Assembly (NCBI GenBank): GCA_026214975.1
Contig: JAOBSW010000522.1
Coordinates: 62,001 to 126,000 of the forward strand
Length of the DNA stretch: 64,000 nucleotides
Reading direction: 5' to 3'
DNA from: Gentiana macrophylla
Lineage: Eukaryota > Streptophyta > Magnoliopsida > Gentianales > Gentianaceae
Notes under the pieces: generated by a model
What the model saw: only the letters and a program-made list of their open reading frames with translations
The model's database searches: none
What the model was told of the DNA's origin: nothing
Made by a program: the position numbers and the translations under genes
Shown here: positions 1 through 10,439 of the stretch, in pieces
How positions within the stretch are numbered: position 1 is the first letter of the stretch
Layout: every line of letters begins with the position of its first letter

Positions 1-305
1 CAGAACCAAATTCCCGAACAAAAAAATTCTTCCACAGTTTATCGGTAACTGGGCTAAGATCTCTATCCTGCAATAATTGAACAAAAGTTAACCTTAGAGT
101 AGATCAAACAGCAACAAGATGCCGATAAAACAATGGGCCTTACCTTGGAACAATCCTCAACATGTCTCAATTGTTCAATGTTACAATGAGGTAAAATGCG
201 CTCCAAAAACTGAAAATCCGTTTCGCCGACATTGCCGAGATGACTAATATTGTCGATAGCTAGTTGCACACACAGATCAACCAAGGAAGGGACTTTGCAC
301 TCCAT
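1..305 (-). CDS. Elongin-A N-terminal region, first coding exons (partial)
   Basis: Read leftward, the first coding exon (305 to 144, 54 codons) contains VPSLVDLCVQLAIDN, GNVGETDF and LERILPHC, the N-terminal Elongin-A signature seen in plant homologues. The exon ends in AAG before a GTAAGG donor at 143. The intron ends TTGCAG at 68, and exon 2 resumes in phase 0 at 67 with DRDLSPVTDKLWKNFF, the elongin-C-binding (BC-box) / F-box-like part of the family. The gene then leaves the window. I chose the ATG at 305 because homology begins directly after it; an in-frame ATG at 371 exists, but the residues between are not family-like. Elongin A is the large subunit of the SIII RNA polymerase II elongation factor and binds Elongin C in the nucleus. 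It is the only ordinary host gene in the window and lies about 2.5 kb from the retrotransposon stack. Confidence 0.88.
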
Positions 306-1283
306 TATCTTTAGCCCCCCTCTCAATTTTACAGATCCTTCGATCTTACTCTGTGAACATCGATCTGACAAGCCTGATTCAAAGAATGAACAAATGCATT
401 CAGATCATCACAAACTTCAATACACGCCTCAAAGCTTTGCATCATGACAACAGTGGCCATCCAAGACCCCAATAGTCTTTCGCGTTTTCTATGTTTTTTT
501 CTTCTTATCGAACCCTTTTTGGAAATAACATCAGATATACATTACTAATCCATTAACCCCTCACTACTAGAACAATAATTCATCCACAATCTAATATTTT
601 TAACATCCCCGCATCTCATTCAGATCTCGAAAACACATTTCTAGTGTATTGAAGTTGCTTCTTACATTTCTTAGCTTGACACTACAATTATAGCTCTTGC
701 ATTTTTAGCAATCTAAGATACCTAGCAAATAAATTATCAAAACATTATCAAAGCAGAGATGTGCCCCTTGATTCCTAACTATTTTAACTTAGACCAAATA
801 AATTACCAAACCAAGATCATTAGCAAAACCAGCTTAAAGACATTCCTCATGCCACGTAGACACACGTATACATATGCTTAAAAACAATAGCTATGGAGCA
901 TGAAACACTTCTGATGTAATAAACAAATCCCATCAAAGGGCACCCAACAAGAAGAATGAACTCCAACAACACACAAAATTCTTCGTTTTTAATTGTATAC
1001 ATAACGCACCTGATCCAAAGTTTCCCGATTATTTTACCATGATAATAAACGAAATGAAATCAATAATTAATATGTTGATTGAATTTCATAACTAATTAAC
1101 ACAAGTACTATACCCTCTGAGTATAATCCGAAAAAATAAATCTTTATTAGCTCCAGATTAATCAAAGAAATTGACAACTCTGGTAAGTTCCACATCCACT
1201 AGATGAAAACCCATTACATAATAATAAAGGTCAATAGATACTTATCGGAAAATAATCAGAAATATAGCAATAGCACAAATAGA
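306..1283 (-). other. Upstream region of the Elongin-A gene, possible 5' UTR intron
   Basis: The stretch is AT-rich and has no supported coding sequence. On the minus strand a pyrimidine-flanked TTCACAG lies just upstream of the chosen start codon (about 350) and could be an acceptor. A GTAAGC at 1289-1284 could be the matching donor. If so, this is a roughly 0.9-kb intron in the 5' untranslated region, a common plant arrangement. The splice sites are inferred by eye. Confidence 0.35.
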
Positions 1284-1512
1284 GCTTACATAAACGTGAT
1301 CGGTGTTGCAAGCTTTGGGATATGGACGATAAATCGGCAGATCTTAGGCAGAAGAAGATGTATCTGAGAAGGGGTTGCGGAGGAATATTCACTTTGTAAG
1401 AAGAAAAACCGATAACCCTCAGGCCACCCCAAAAAAGTAAAAACGATAATTGCAAAAGAATTTTATGGTATATTTTTCGGGGTCTATTGGCATCCTCATT
1501 CCTACTCGACAT
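1284..1512 (-). other. Candidate 5' UTR exon of the Elongin-A gene
   Basis: This is a less AT-rich block than its surroundings. It is open for 93 codons on the minus strand (1512-1231), but the translation resembles nothing I know. It ends at a GTAAGC that could be a donor splice site. Its position upstream of the Elongin-A start suggests an untranslated leader exon. It could equally be intergenic. Confidence 0.25.
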
Positions 1513-1588
1513 CTTTTTTTAATTATTTTTTTCTATTTTCGATACCATTCATATATTTAATTTCTTTTTAATTCCGGCACCACACTAT

Positions 1589-1745
1589 AAACGTCAGCGT
1601 CACTGATGTTTCTATTTGATATCAACGTCAGTGGACTGACCTGAGTAGTGACATTTTATAACGTAAATGTCGGTGTCACTGACTTTAGTGTCACTCATTT
1701 TGATTTTCAATAGCAACATCAGTGTCACTTACATTATGTTCATTA
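1589..1745. repeat. Degenerate minisatellite, CGTCAGTGTCACTGA-like units
   Basis: Four to five imperfect copies of a motif close to ACGTCAGTGTCACTGA are spaced about 35-45 bp apart (near 1590, 1624, 1664, 1680 and 1713). They lie upstream of the Elongin-A gene, where its promoter would be, and alternate with AT-rich spacers. The copies differ by several bases each, so the array is old. Confidence 0.55.
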
Positions 1746-2877
1746 AAAGTAATCGTGGTGCCGAAGTAATTTTTTATGGTGGCGGGAGTAATAGGGCGCC
1801 AGTAGTAAAAATAGGGATGCCAATAGAACCCATATTTTATTTTTCCCAAAATATAAATGGTGCCCTAAAAAAATAAATAAATAAAATTATGTTATACAAA
1901 AATAATTATAACTAATATTTTTTTTCCTTTTTAGATTTATCTCAATTTAAATTTATCCCGATGTTTTTAAAAAAAATTATAAATGTTATAAAAGATAACA
2001 TTATGTTTGTCTATTATTCAAATTGATTTAGATAAATTATTTTTGTTTATCTTTTTTTATTTTACTCATATTATACTATCTAATATAAATACTCACTATA
2101 CTTTGTTGAATTAACATTGTACTATCTACTTTACTGTGTATGTTATTCTTCTTTTTTGAGTGGTATTGACCGTATTGTATGTCTAACACACAACTTTCAT
2201 TTGTTAGTACGAAGTAAGATTTTATGATCCACCATGTGCTACTTACTACAAGACATTTAATATATTTGATTTTTTCCGCTTAATCAATATATTTGATTTA
2301 AATAATACAACCTAACAATCGATGAGGACCATTTATTGCCCACCAACGATATTTTTCAAATTTATAAAGAAAGAAAGTAGAGACCCAATGACCTATAAAT
2401 ACAAAGACTTCGAAGAAATTGAAAATATAGATCTTTCAAGGAAAATATTCATATTCTCAAGTTGTCACACCCAAGGTGAAAACTCTACAACACCAAAAGC
2501 TACAACTCTCATGCCTTGTTTGGATTGAAAATTTTGAAGGAAAAATAAATGATTCGATTAGGAATGATTCAAATTTTAGTGTTTGGTATGATTTAGTTTG
2601 AAAGAAAATAAAGGAGAGCAATGGAGAAGGATGGGTAATGTCCTTCACAAATTGGGTGGTTTCGTTTTCTTCCAAAACATGTGAGAAACGGAAGGAATCA
2701 ATTCATTTTTAGTAAAATTGAATTGACAATCTCAATATCTCATTTTCTTTCCGTTTAGTTCTATCCAATCACTCAAAATATACTTCATAATCCCTCCTTC
2801 CTCTCTCCGTTTTTTCTGTCACTATGTTTCTTTCTCCTTTCTATCTAGTTCCTTCAATTCTACTACGGCCCCAATCC
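1746..2877. other. AT-rich intergenic DNA, no gene seen
   Basis: Only short chance reading frames occur on either strand and none resembles a known protein. It holds long A and T runs and ends where the first LTR-like repeat begins at 2878. Confidence 0.6.
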
Positions 2878-3708
2878 AGAAGATCAGACGAGCACTCAAT
2901 ATTCTTACTGGTATTGTCGGAAATTTCACAAACAAGAATAGCGGATGTTTAGGGTGGATATATGGATCAAGTGTGATGTTTTGTTGTGTTTTAGCTCAAG
3001 AAATATATGAAGATATGAAGAAAACTGAAGCACAATTGCTGAGGAAAAAATGACAGCGCATGGCTTGTATTTTCTGTTACACCTCTTCCTTTTAGGGTAT
3101 AAGATGCCGCTATTTATAGGGCTTACATAGTCGGTGCTTACATGGCGTTTACAAGGGATATTCATAGTAAATAAATACATAAATAACACAGTAATGCGGG
3201 TCGAGACCATACGGTGCGGGCTGAGAATCATCTCAATCCACACTTGTAAGCTTGACCTTGCTACCTAGGTTAGCGGGCTTCGAGCTGAATGGCGGTCGGT
3301 GTGGCCCCCCGGTGCTTCGTTTCGCCTGAGGGCTTGCGTGTGTAGGCTTTTGTTTCTGAATCCCGCTATAGGACGAAAGTCTATCGAATGGTATCTAGCG
3401 GGCTAGAATTTTTCCGGCCCGACTCTTCTTACTTTGCTACGAATTGATTGGGCCGGCTACCCTTATTCTTTATTGGGCCAACTTGGAGGGCCAATATGAA
3501 TTTGTGGGCTCATTTACGGGCTTGGCGTATCAATGGCCCCCTACTCCTTGAGCTTCCATTGCAAGGAGGGAAGGCAGGGAGTAAAATCGTTGGCACGTTG
3601 ACATTCCGAACGCCTTGAATTGGGATACCGCGGCCTGCCTTACTGGCGTTGGGGCTCGTGAGCTTAGTTTAGTGCCGTGCTTGTGAGCGATCGGTCTTTG
3701 CAGCTTCT
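2878..3708 (-). repeat. LTR-like repeat of the Tat element, copy 1 (831 bp)
   Basis: An 831-bp sequence that is repeated directly after itself (copy 2 starts at 3709). It begins AGAAGATCAGAC and ends TCTTTGCAGCTTCT. On the minus strand an LTR would begin TGCAAAGACCGATC at 3702 and carry a TATA box at 3119-3110. The left boundary lacks a canonical TG on the plus strand, so that edge is uncertain. Confidence 0.6.
3110..3119 (-). promoter_or_regulatory. TATA box of Tat LTR copy 1
   Basis: The minus strand reads CTATAAATAG, a strong plant TATA box, about 590 bp inside the LTR start. The same box occurs in copy 2 at 7092-7101. It supports the minus orientation of the element. Confidence 0.55.
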
Positions 3709-5050
3709 AGAAGATCAGACAAGCACTCAATATTCTTACTAACATTTTCGGAAATATCACAAACAATAATAGCGGATGTTTAGGGTGGATATATGGATCA
3801 AGTGTGATGTTTTGTTGTGTTTTAGATCAAGAAATATATGAAGATATGAAGAAAACTCAAGAACACAATTGCTGAGGAAAAAATGACAGCGCTTGGCCTG
3901 TATTTTCTGTTACGCCTCTTCTTTTTAGGGTTAAGTGTTGGAATAGTGTCCTAAACCCAATCGGGTTGGACCGGATCCGATCGGGTCGGATCATTTCTAC
4001 TATTTCTTTATGTTTATGCATATATTAAATGGCTTTTATGTTGTCATATATATGTTCTTTTAAAGAACCAATTATGAATTGTTATATGATAACGTCCTTA
4101 GTATTAAACTGTGATAGAGAAACCATGATAGGCGATTATGGTTGATGAGATCTCTAATCACTTTAAAAAGTTTGATACTTAAATGTCTCTAAGCCGATGT
4201 ACTATTAAGCAGGGCATTGATAGTATGAACATGCTAGCACGTATTAGATGTCTTACGTCTTTAGAGGCGAGGATAGATCTCGTCTATCGAAGTGTAGAGA
4301 CACTTGGGTATGCGTGGGCGTGTATTAGAGAATGCGACGTTTAGTGACCCACTTACACGGTTAAGTGTCACACTATGTGGCGGTTGTGTAATTATCCTTA
4401 AGACCGAGTCTTCATGGCATCACGGTGTGGATTGTCGTGCTTTGACACTATTGAGGTTTCTCAGCCACGGGGCGATCATGCGGTAGTGATTGGGTATAAT
4501 ATTGAAGCATCGCGGAGTATACATGATTGGTCGAAATGGGAATCGCGTATCCTATGATTGGGATCGAATATCCGAAATGACCTTCTTATAAGGAATGTCT
4601 TACTCTCGTGAATCTTTGCAAAGTTGGAGTAAGCGAGTTACTTCGAGAGAGCATGATATCCAGATTATAAGATACGGTCGTTGATGTTTTGACACTCGAC
4701 TAACGACCGTATGGATATTATTACAATGATAGGATTGTAAGTTACACGATAATCTGTTTCACATGAAAGGTAGTAGTCATTGCATTTGACTCTTCCGATG
4801 ATTGGGGGTCATGGTGTGTTGCTAGACGCTATCCCGTGATCGTTAGGTATGAAGGGCATTTTCGTAATTTGTACTTTGTGTCTACGGCCAACATATTCGG
4901 AAGCCTATCGGGTCACACATATATGAACATCTAGTCGGATTAAAATGTGGTTATAGTTGATAACCAAATAAGGAAAGAATTTATCTCGTACTATAAATGT
5001 TATAGTGGTAAATTAATATGGTGGTATTTATTTATTATGAATAAATGTAA

Positions 5051-5453
5051 TGGAAAATTAGGGATAAGGACACAATCTGGAATATTTTTAAGTAACAGGA
5101 CAGCTACATATTTTTTATAGGGAGAGAAGGACAACTGCATAATTTTTATAACGAAAAGGACAAGCAGTGAATCCAAAAATCGTTGAATCTCCCGGTGAAT
5201 CCCGAAATCGTTGAATTTTGTGATGAATTTCGACGATGAATCCGAAAATTAGTGAATTTCGACAATGAATTTTGAAAATTAGTGAATTTCGACGGTGAAT
5301 TTAATGATGAATTTAAATGATGAATTTCAAACACAAGTGAATTTAATTGATGAATAAATAGTTTTGTCCTTTATGCAAAAGTTTCAAAAGACTGTCCTTC
5401 TATTCAATTGATGAAATATTTTGTCCTTCTCCCTCGTTCCCCCTAAATGTAAT
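5051..5453 (+). repeat. Truncated MITE copy, forward
   Basis: It begins with the same 58-bp terminal sequence as the complete MITE at 6137-6598 (TGGAAAATTAGGGATAAGG, one mismatch over 58 bp against the inverted right end) and stays parallel to it up to CTCCCTCGTTCCCCC. The right terminal repeat is missing. It contains a run of short imperfect GTGAATTTCGA units between 5165 and 5350. Confidence 0.6.
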
Positions 5454-5510
5454 ACAAGATATTAATTTTGTTGATTAATTAAATATGTATATTGATACAT
5501 AAAATTCGAA

Positions 5511-5534
5511 ATATATATATATATATATATATAT
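5511..5534. repeat. AT dinucleotide microsatellite
   Basis: About twelve AT units in a row, in the spacer between the first two MITE copies. Confidence 0.8.
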
Positions 5535-5795
5535 GATATACATGTATTTTGTGAATTAATTAATCATAGAATATTATTAATTAAAGAATGTTCCGGATGC
5601 CAAATCTTTGGGATATGGGGCGCCACTTTCAATGTGTATAAGATACACTTGGATTGTGCAATTTAATTAATAAGATTATCATATATTAATATTAGATATT
5701 AATGACTATAGATTTGCACACATGTGTAAATTGATTTATGGTAATTAGATATATGTAATCAATATAAGATATTGACAATATCTTGGAAATATTTA

Positions 5796-6136
5796 ATAGG
5801 GGGAATGAGGGAGAAGGACATAAATATTTCATCAATTGAGTAAAAGGACGATTTTTGAAACTTTTGCATAAAGGACAAAACTATTTATTCATTTGTTTAA
5901 ATTCACTTGTGTTCGAAATTCACTATTTAAATTCACTTTGCCGAAATTCATCTTGTTTAAATTCACTAATTTTCAAAATTCATTGTCGAGATTCACCGAT
6001 TTTAGGATTCATCATCAAAATTCATCGTAAATTCACCGATTTCGGGATTCACTGAGGGAGATTCAGCGATTTCGAGATTCTTTGTTTGTCTTCTCGCTAT
6101 AAAAATTATGCGATTGTCCTTCTCCTATAAAAATTA
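5796..6136 (-). repeat. Truncated MITE copy, inverted
   Basis: Reverse complement of the body of the copies on either side: it runs from GGGGGAATGAGGGAGAAGGAC to CCTATAAAAATTATGG and lacks both terminal repeats. Together with 5051-5453 it forms a large inverted repeat, so a transcript through this LTR could fold into a long hairpin. Confidence 0.55.
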
Positions 6137-6598
6137 TGGAAAATTAGGGATAAGGACATAATCTGGAATATTTTTAAGTAAACAGGACAACTACATATTT
6201 TTTATATGGGAGAAGGACAACTACATAATTTTTATAGCGAGAAGGACAAACGGTGAATCGAAAATCGGTGAATCTTCCTAGTGAATCCCAAAATCGGTGA
6301 ATTTCGATGATGAATTTTGTGATGAATCGAAAATCGGTGAATCTCGATAATGAATTTTGAAAATTAGTGAATTTCGACAAGTGAATTTTAATGGTGAATT
6401 TAAGCAGTGAATTTGAACACAAGTGAATTTCGATTAAGTGAATAAATAGTTTTGTCCTTTATGCAAAAGTTTCAAAAAGCGCCCTTCTACTCAATTGATG
6501 AAATATTTCTGTCCTTCTCCCTCATTCCCCCTAAAAATTATGTAGTTGTCCTGTTACTTAAAAATATTCCAGATTGTGTCCTTATCCCTAATTTTCCA
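6137..6598 (+). mobile_element. MITE-like element with about 58-bp terminal inverted repeats
   Basis: The left end (from TGGAAAATTAGGGATAAGG) is the inverse of the right end (to CCTTATCCCTAATTTTCCA) with very few mismatches. The element is 462 bp, non-coding and flanked by TA on both sides, compatible with a Tc1/mariner (Stowaway-like) MITE. The 2-bp flank is weak evidence for the superfamily. The interior is made of short imperfect repeats of GTGAATTTCGA. Confidence 0.5.
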
Positions 6599-6711
6599 TA
6601 TTTAATATGGGATATTAAATTAAATGAGATAAATCAATCAATTATATTTTCCTTATTTTATTGGAAAAAGGTTTTCTTCTCCTCCACACTGTGTTATGGC
6701 GCCACCTTCTA

Positions 6712-6720
6712 CTATAAATA
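6712..6720 (+). promoter_or_regulatory. TATA box of solo LTR 3936-7084
   Basis: CTATAAATA in a local context typical of plant promoters, 365 bp before the LTR end. It places the R region after about 6745 and sets the LTR orientation as plus. Confidence 0.5.
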
Positions 6721-7597
6721 AGAGGTGGGTGTCAAACTCTTTTACATCACAATTCCAAGAACTAATAGTTCTTGTGTAAAATAGAGAGTATCCTATAGAG
6801 AGTTGGAGAGAGGGGAAAAGGGCCGGTCTAGCAACCAGAATTTTCCAATAGCAATCCATGATGGGATTCCGGTGGGCTGTTCGTGTGGACTACCGGTAGA
6901 GGCCGAACACTTGGGCGGCTCCATGCAGAACTACTCTCCTTAAACGGTCAAAGCGTCGATCTTTTAGATCAACCAAGGTAACCACCGTCTACTACTTGTT
7001 TGTTTATTGCTTAAACGAAGTCGATCCTGGTTAAAAGGAAATAATTTTTAAATTCCGCTGCGTTCCCGCGTAGATTTCCTAACAGATGCCTCTATTTATA
7101 GGGCTCACATAGTCGGTGCTTACATGGCGTTACAAGGGATATTCATAGTAAATAAATACATAAATAACACAGTAATACGGGTCGAGACCATACGGTGTGG
7201 GCTGACAATCATCTCGATCCACACTTGTAAGCTTGACCTTGCTACCTAGGTTAGCGGGCTTCGAGCTGAATGGCGGTCGGCGTGGGCCCGGGTACTTCGT
7301 TTCGCCTGAGGGCTTGCATATGAACGCTTTTGTTTCCGATTCCCGCTATAGGACGAAAGTCTATCTAATGGTATCTAGCGGGCTGGAATTTTTCCGGCCA
7401 GACTCTTCTTACTTTGCTGCGAATTGATTGGGCCGGGTACCCTTATTCATTATTGGGCCTACTTGGAGGGCCAATATGAATTTGTGGGCTCGTTTACGGG
7501 CTTGGCATATCAATGGCCCCTTACTCCTTGTGCTTCCACTGCAAGGAGGGAAGTCCGGGAGTAAAGTCGTTGGCATGTTGACATACCGAACGCCGTT

Positions 7598-9145
7598 TGT
7601 TCGGTAAAAACGAGTTTTACAATTTATAACCGAAACACCCCAAGTATAAGGATCGTAGTATAGGATGTTATCGGGTCGTCCTAAGGGAATGGAATGTTTA
7701 TCGAATTCAAGTATAAATCTATATCGATTATGTCACAATTATTAACTAAACTAAGGTTGAAACTAAACTAAAACCTAAACCTAAGAATTAAAACTAAAAC
7801 AGAATGAAAACGACTTAGAAAATAGAAAGCAGAAAGATGGACGGCGTTCACTAAAGTGAACGAGCGTCTGAAAGCTTAATCTAATGGACGTTCGTTCGAT
7901 ATTTCGGACGAGCGTCTAACTACGAACATAAACAGGAAAGTGCAGGAAAACAGCAGGAAATTAGGGTTTATAAAACTAGAACTTAAACTAAACTTAATCT
8001 AAACGATTTGATTTAAACAATTAAAGGAAAAACACAGCGAGTCAACTAGATTCCACCCATCAACCAACAATCCAAACTAGATGGTGATTAAAAGACATAG
8101 TTTTTAGTAGTGATTTTCACGAATTCGATCAAATATCTTCAATCAAATTTCTAAGGTTTCGTTTATCTTTTCAAACAAACTAAACAGCAATCAAAACGCA
8201 ATCACAAGATTGTTTCCAAACTTTTACTCAATCAAACACGCCTAATCTCTTATAAAATGAATAATTGCATTACTTTGAACAAAATAGAACTTAAATAATA
8301 TACTTTCATATAATCATTCAAGCATAAAGATAAATAAGTCGTTTCATAGAATCTTAATTCAACAAAACATAAACAATGTATAATAGATCCAAAGTAATGA
8401 AAACTATGAATTAAACTCACTAAACTTAAGCATCGAACTCTCTAGTTGGTTATGTTGATGACGGGCTTCCTCCGTCGACTCACTGCAAGGCTTCTAGCCA
8501 ACAATCATGTTGAACAAGATCGTTGGTTGGGAGATTTGCATCTCTGTGAAATTAGGGTTCTCTCGCCATGACCTTTGAAGGAAAATCGTATATGAGTGAT
8601 TTGGTATAAGAGGTCTAGGGTTTAAGGATCAAAAGAGGCTGCTATATATAGAGTTTTAAGTCGGCTGAGACAATGTCGGCTTCGGACGCTAATCAAACGC
8701 TCGTTTATACTCCGTCTGAGCTCTCAGTACTGTTTTTGACACTTCGAACGCCCGTTCGTTTTGCTGAACGCCCGTCCGTAATGGACGGATGATGGACGCT
8801 CGTTTGCAGTGCTGAGGATCGGATTTCTTGATCTTTATCCAATTTCTTCATGCCAAATCCATCCTTATCTCTTGTAATTCGACTTGAGCTTCATTACTCC
8901 TCTTTATGCACTCGAAATTCAGCTCCCTAAATGATAAATGAACATTGCAAAAATGTAATAAAGTCCAAATCATAATAAATCAATCAATTCAACACTTAAA
9001 ATAACCAATTTTGCAAATAACCATACTAAAATCATCCTTACTAAATAATTGCACTTAAACCCTTAATTCTTATATAAATTATGCAAATGTGGGGAAAATA
9101 ATAATGAAATACACCCTTAATAATCATATAAATATGGCCTTAACA
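7598..9145 (-). repeat. Athila 3' LTR (left)
   Basis: 1548 bp, matching 19303-20851 almost base for base. It holds a TATA box at 8642-8651 and dyad motifs around 7850-7920 and 8685-8815 (for example CGAACGCCCGTTCG at 8745-8758). Confidence 0.93.
8642..8651 (-). promoter_or_regulatory. TATA box in the left Athila LTR
   Basis: CTATATATAG, reading the same on both strands. The identical box is at 20347-20356 in the right (5') LTR, which would drive the element's transcript on the minus strand. Confidence 0.5.
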
Positions 9146-9160
9146 ACATCCCCACACTTA
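9146..9160 (-). other. Athila polypurine tract
   Basis: The minus strand reads AAGTGTGGGGATGT directly before the LTR start TGTTAAGG. This is the plus-strand primer position. Confidence 0.65.
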
Positions 9161-10439
9161 GCTTTTTGTACGTCCTCGGACAAAACAATCAAAACTATAG
9201 CTCAACTTTCATCTAATCCACATAGATCTCTAACTCACGTAACAAAAGATACAACAACTATAGCAAACAATACCATCACAGAGATAGATTAAGTGTATGT
9301 GTGACAAGCCCTTTTCAAATTTAACAAGCCTTCCAAAGAAATATCCTCTCAAAAATCCCATGATTATCCTAGATATAGGCAGTAATAGCTCCACTCAAAG
9401 CCTTCCCACGCACTCAGTAGGATAATCCCTACAGCATATCATGCGGTTCTACTGGGTATAAGATCCATGATAACAAAGACTTCACTTTATGTTTACTCAT
9501 CATTTCCAAAATTTCCAAATTTGACGCATATCAGAATGAGCTTTTACCCATCATAGTAGAATAGGACATTTCGAGATAATCCACTACCTACTCAAATCAT
9601 AAGGTAGCTTCTTCTAACTGTCGTGAGCTTCTGGTCATCATAGTGGTATAGGACATACGTGGTATACCCTATCGCACTCAAATCATCGACCAGCTTCCGA
9701 CAAACGTATTTATTATGATTGCTTATTCATTCTTTTCTTCAAGACATAAGTTACATCTCACTTATCACATTCAAACTTTATGATATTCACAGCACACGGT
9801 CTAACTAAGGTGTTACTATACTGACCTTCCTAAGATAAATCACTAAAACAATGAAAGGATATAGTTCAAAAATCTTGCTTCAATATCAAAGGCTTTCGTG
9901 AGTGAAAAATGAATACTATCTTCATAACAGTAAAGACATGCTATAATTATCTCACTAAGTCACATACTATCATCGTTAGAAAACTACAACTAGCAAGCAT
10001 TTAGTTTCAATCATATGCTCGAGATTCACAAAAATTTAAATTTAGTGGAAATTTAACATTCACTCATATTTCAAAGGATATAGCATGAAAACATACCCAA
10101 TTTACCCCCCACACTTAAATCACATTATGTCCGCAGAATGTGCAAAAAAAGAAACTTATTTGGTTTCAATAATGGTGGTTGTTGGATGAAAGTTGATGTG
10201 AGGTCAGCCGGAGCATGAACGCATCGCTACAACTTGAATAGGCAACATGGACATAAAAGCTTGCGAACTTTGCTCAAAAGTATCTGCCACACTCGACATA
10301 CCATATAATCTCGGGGTACACGGGGTATATGAGCAAACATACAAAACACTTACAACAAGAGTAAAAGGAATAACCATCAACACGCCACTAGAGTACTATT
10401 TCTAAAAACAAGAAAACAAAACAACCTAAGAAAAGAAAA
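9161..10439 (-). other. Athila 3' non-coding region
   Basis: Lies between the end of pol and the polypurine tract. Athila elements often carry an env-like ORF here, but I see no reading frame of meaningful length or recognisable protein. The sequence is AT-rich. Confidence 0.5.

Larger units (their letters stand above)
3936..7084 (+). mobile_element. Solo LTR, probably copia type, enlarged by MITE insertions
   Basis: It starts TGTTGGAATAGTG and ends TTTCCTAACA, giving TGTTGG and CTAACA termini. It interrupts Tat LTR copy 2 where copy 1 is continuous. A TATA box at 6712-6720 and a G/C-richer tail to 7084 resemble the U3-R-U5 order of a plus-strand LTR. There is no internal coding region. About 1.5 kb of the 3.15 kb (5051-6598) is MITE-derived, so the LTR itself was about 1.6 kb. 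No clear target duplication is present: the flanks are TTAAG and GATGC. Confidence 0.6.

Noticed and set aside
4304..4486. 60-codon frame in the solo LTR
   Set aside because: Chance frame in U3-like sequence upstream of the LTR TATA box.
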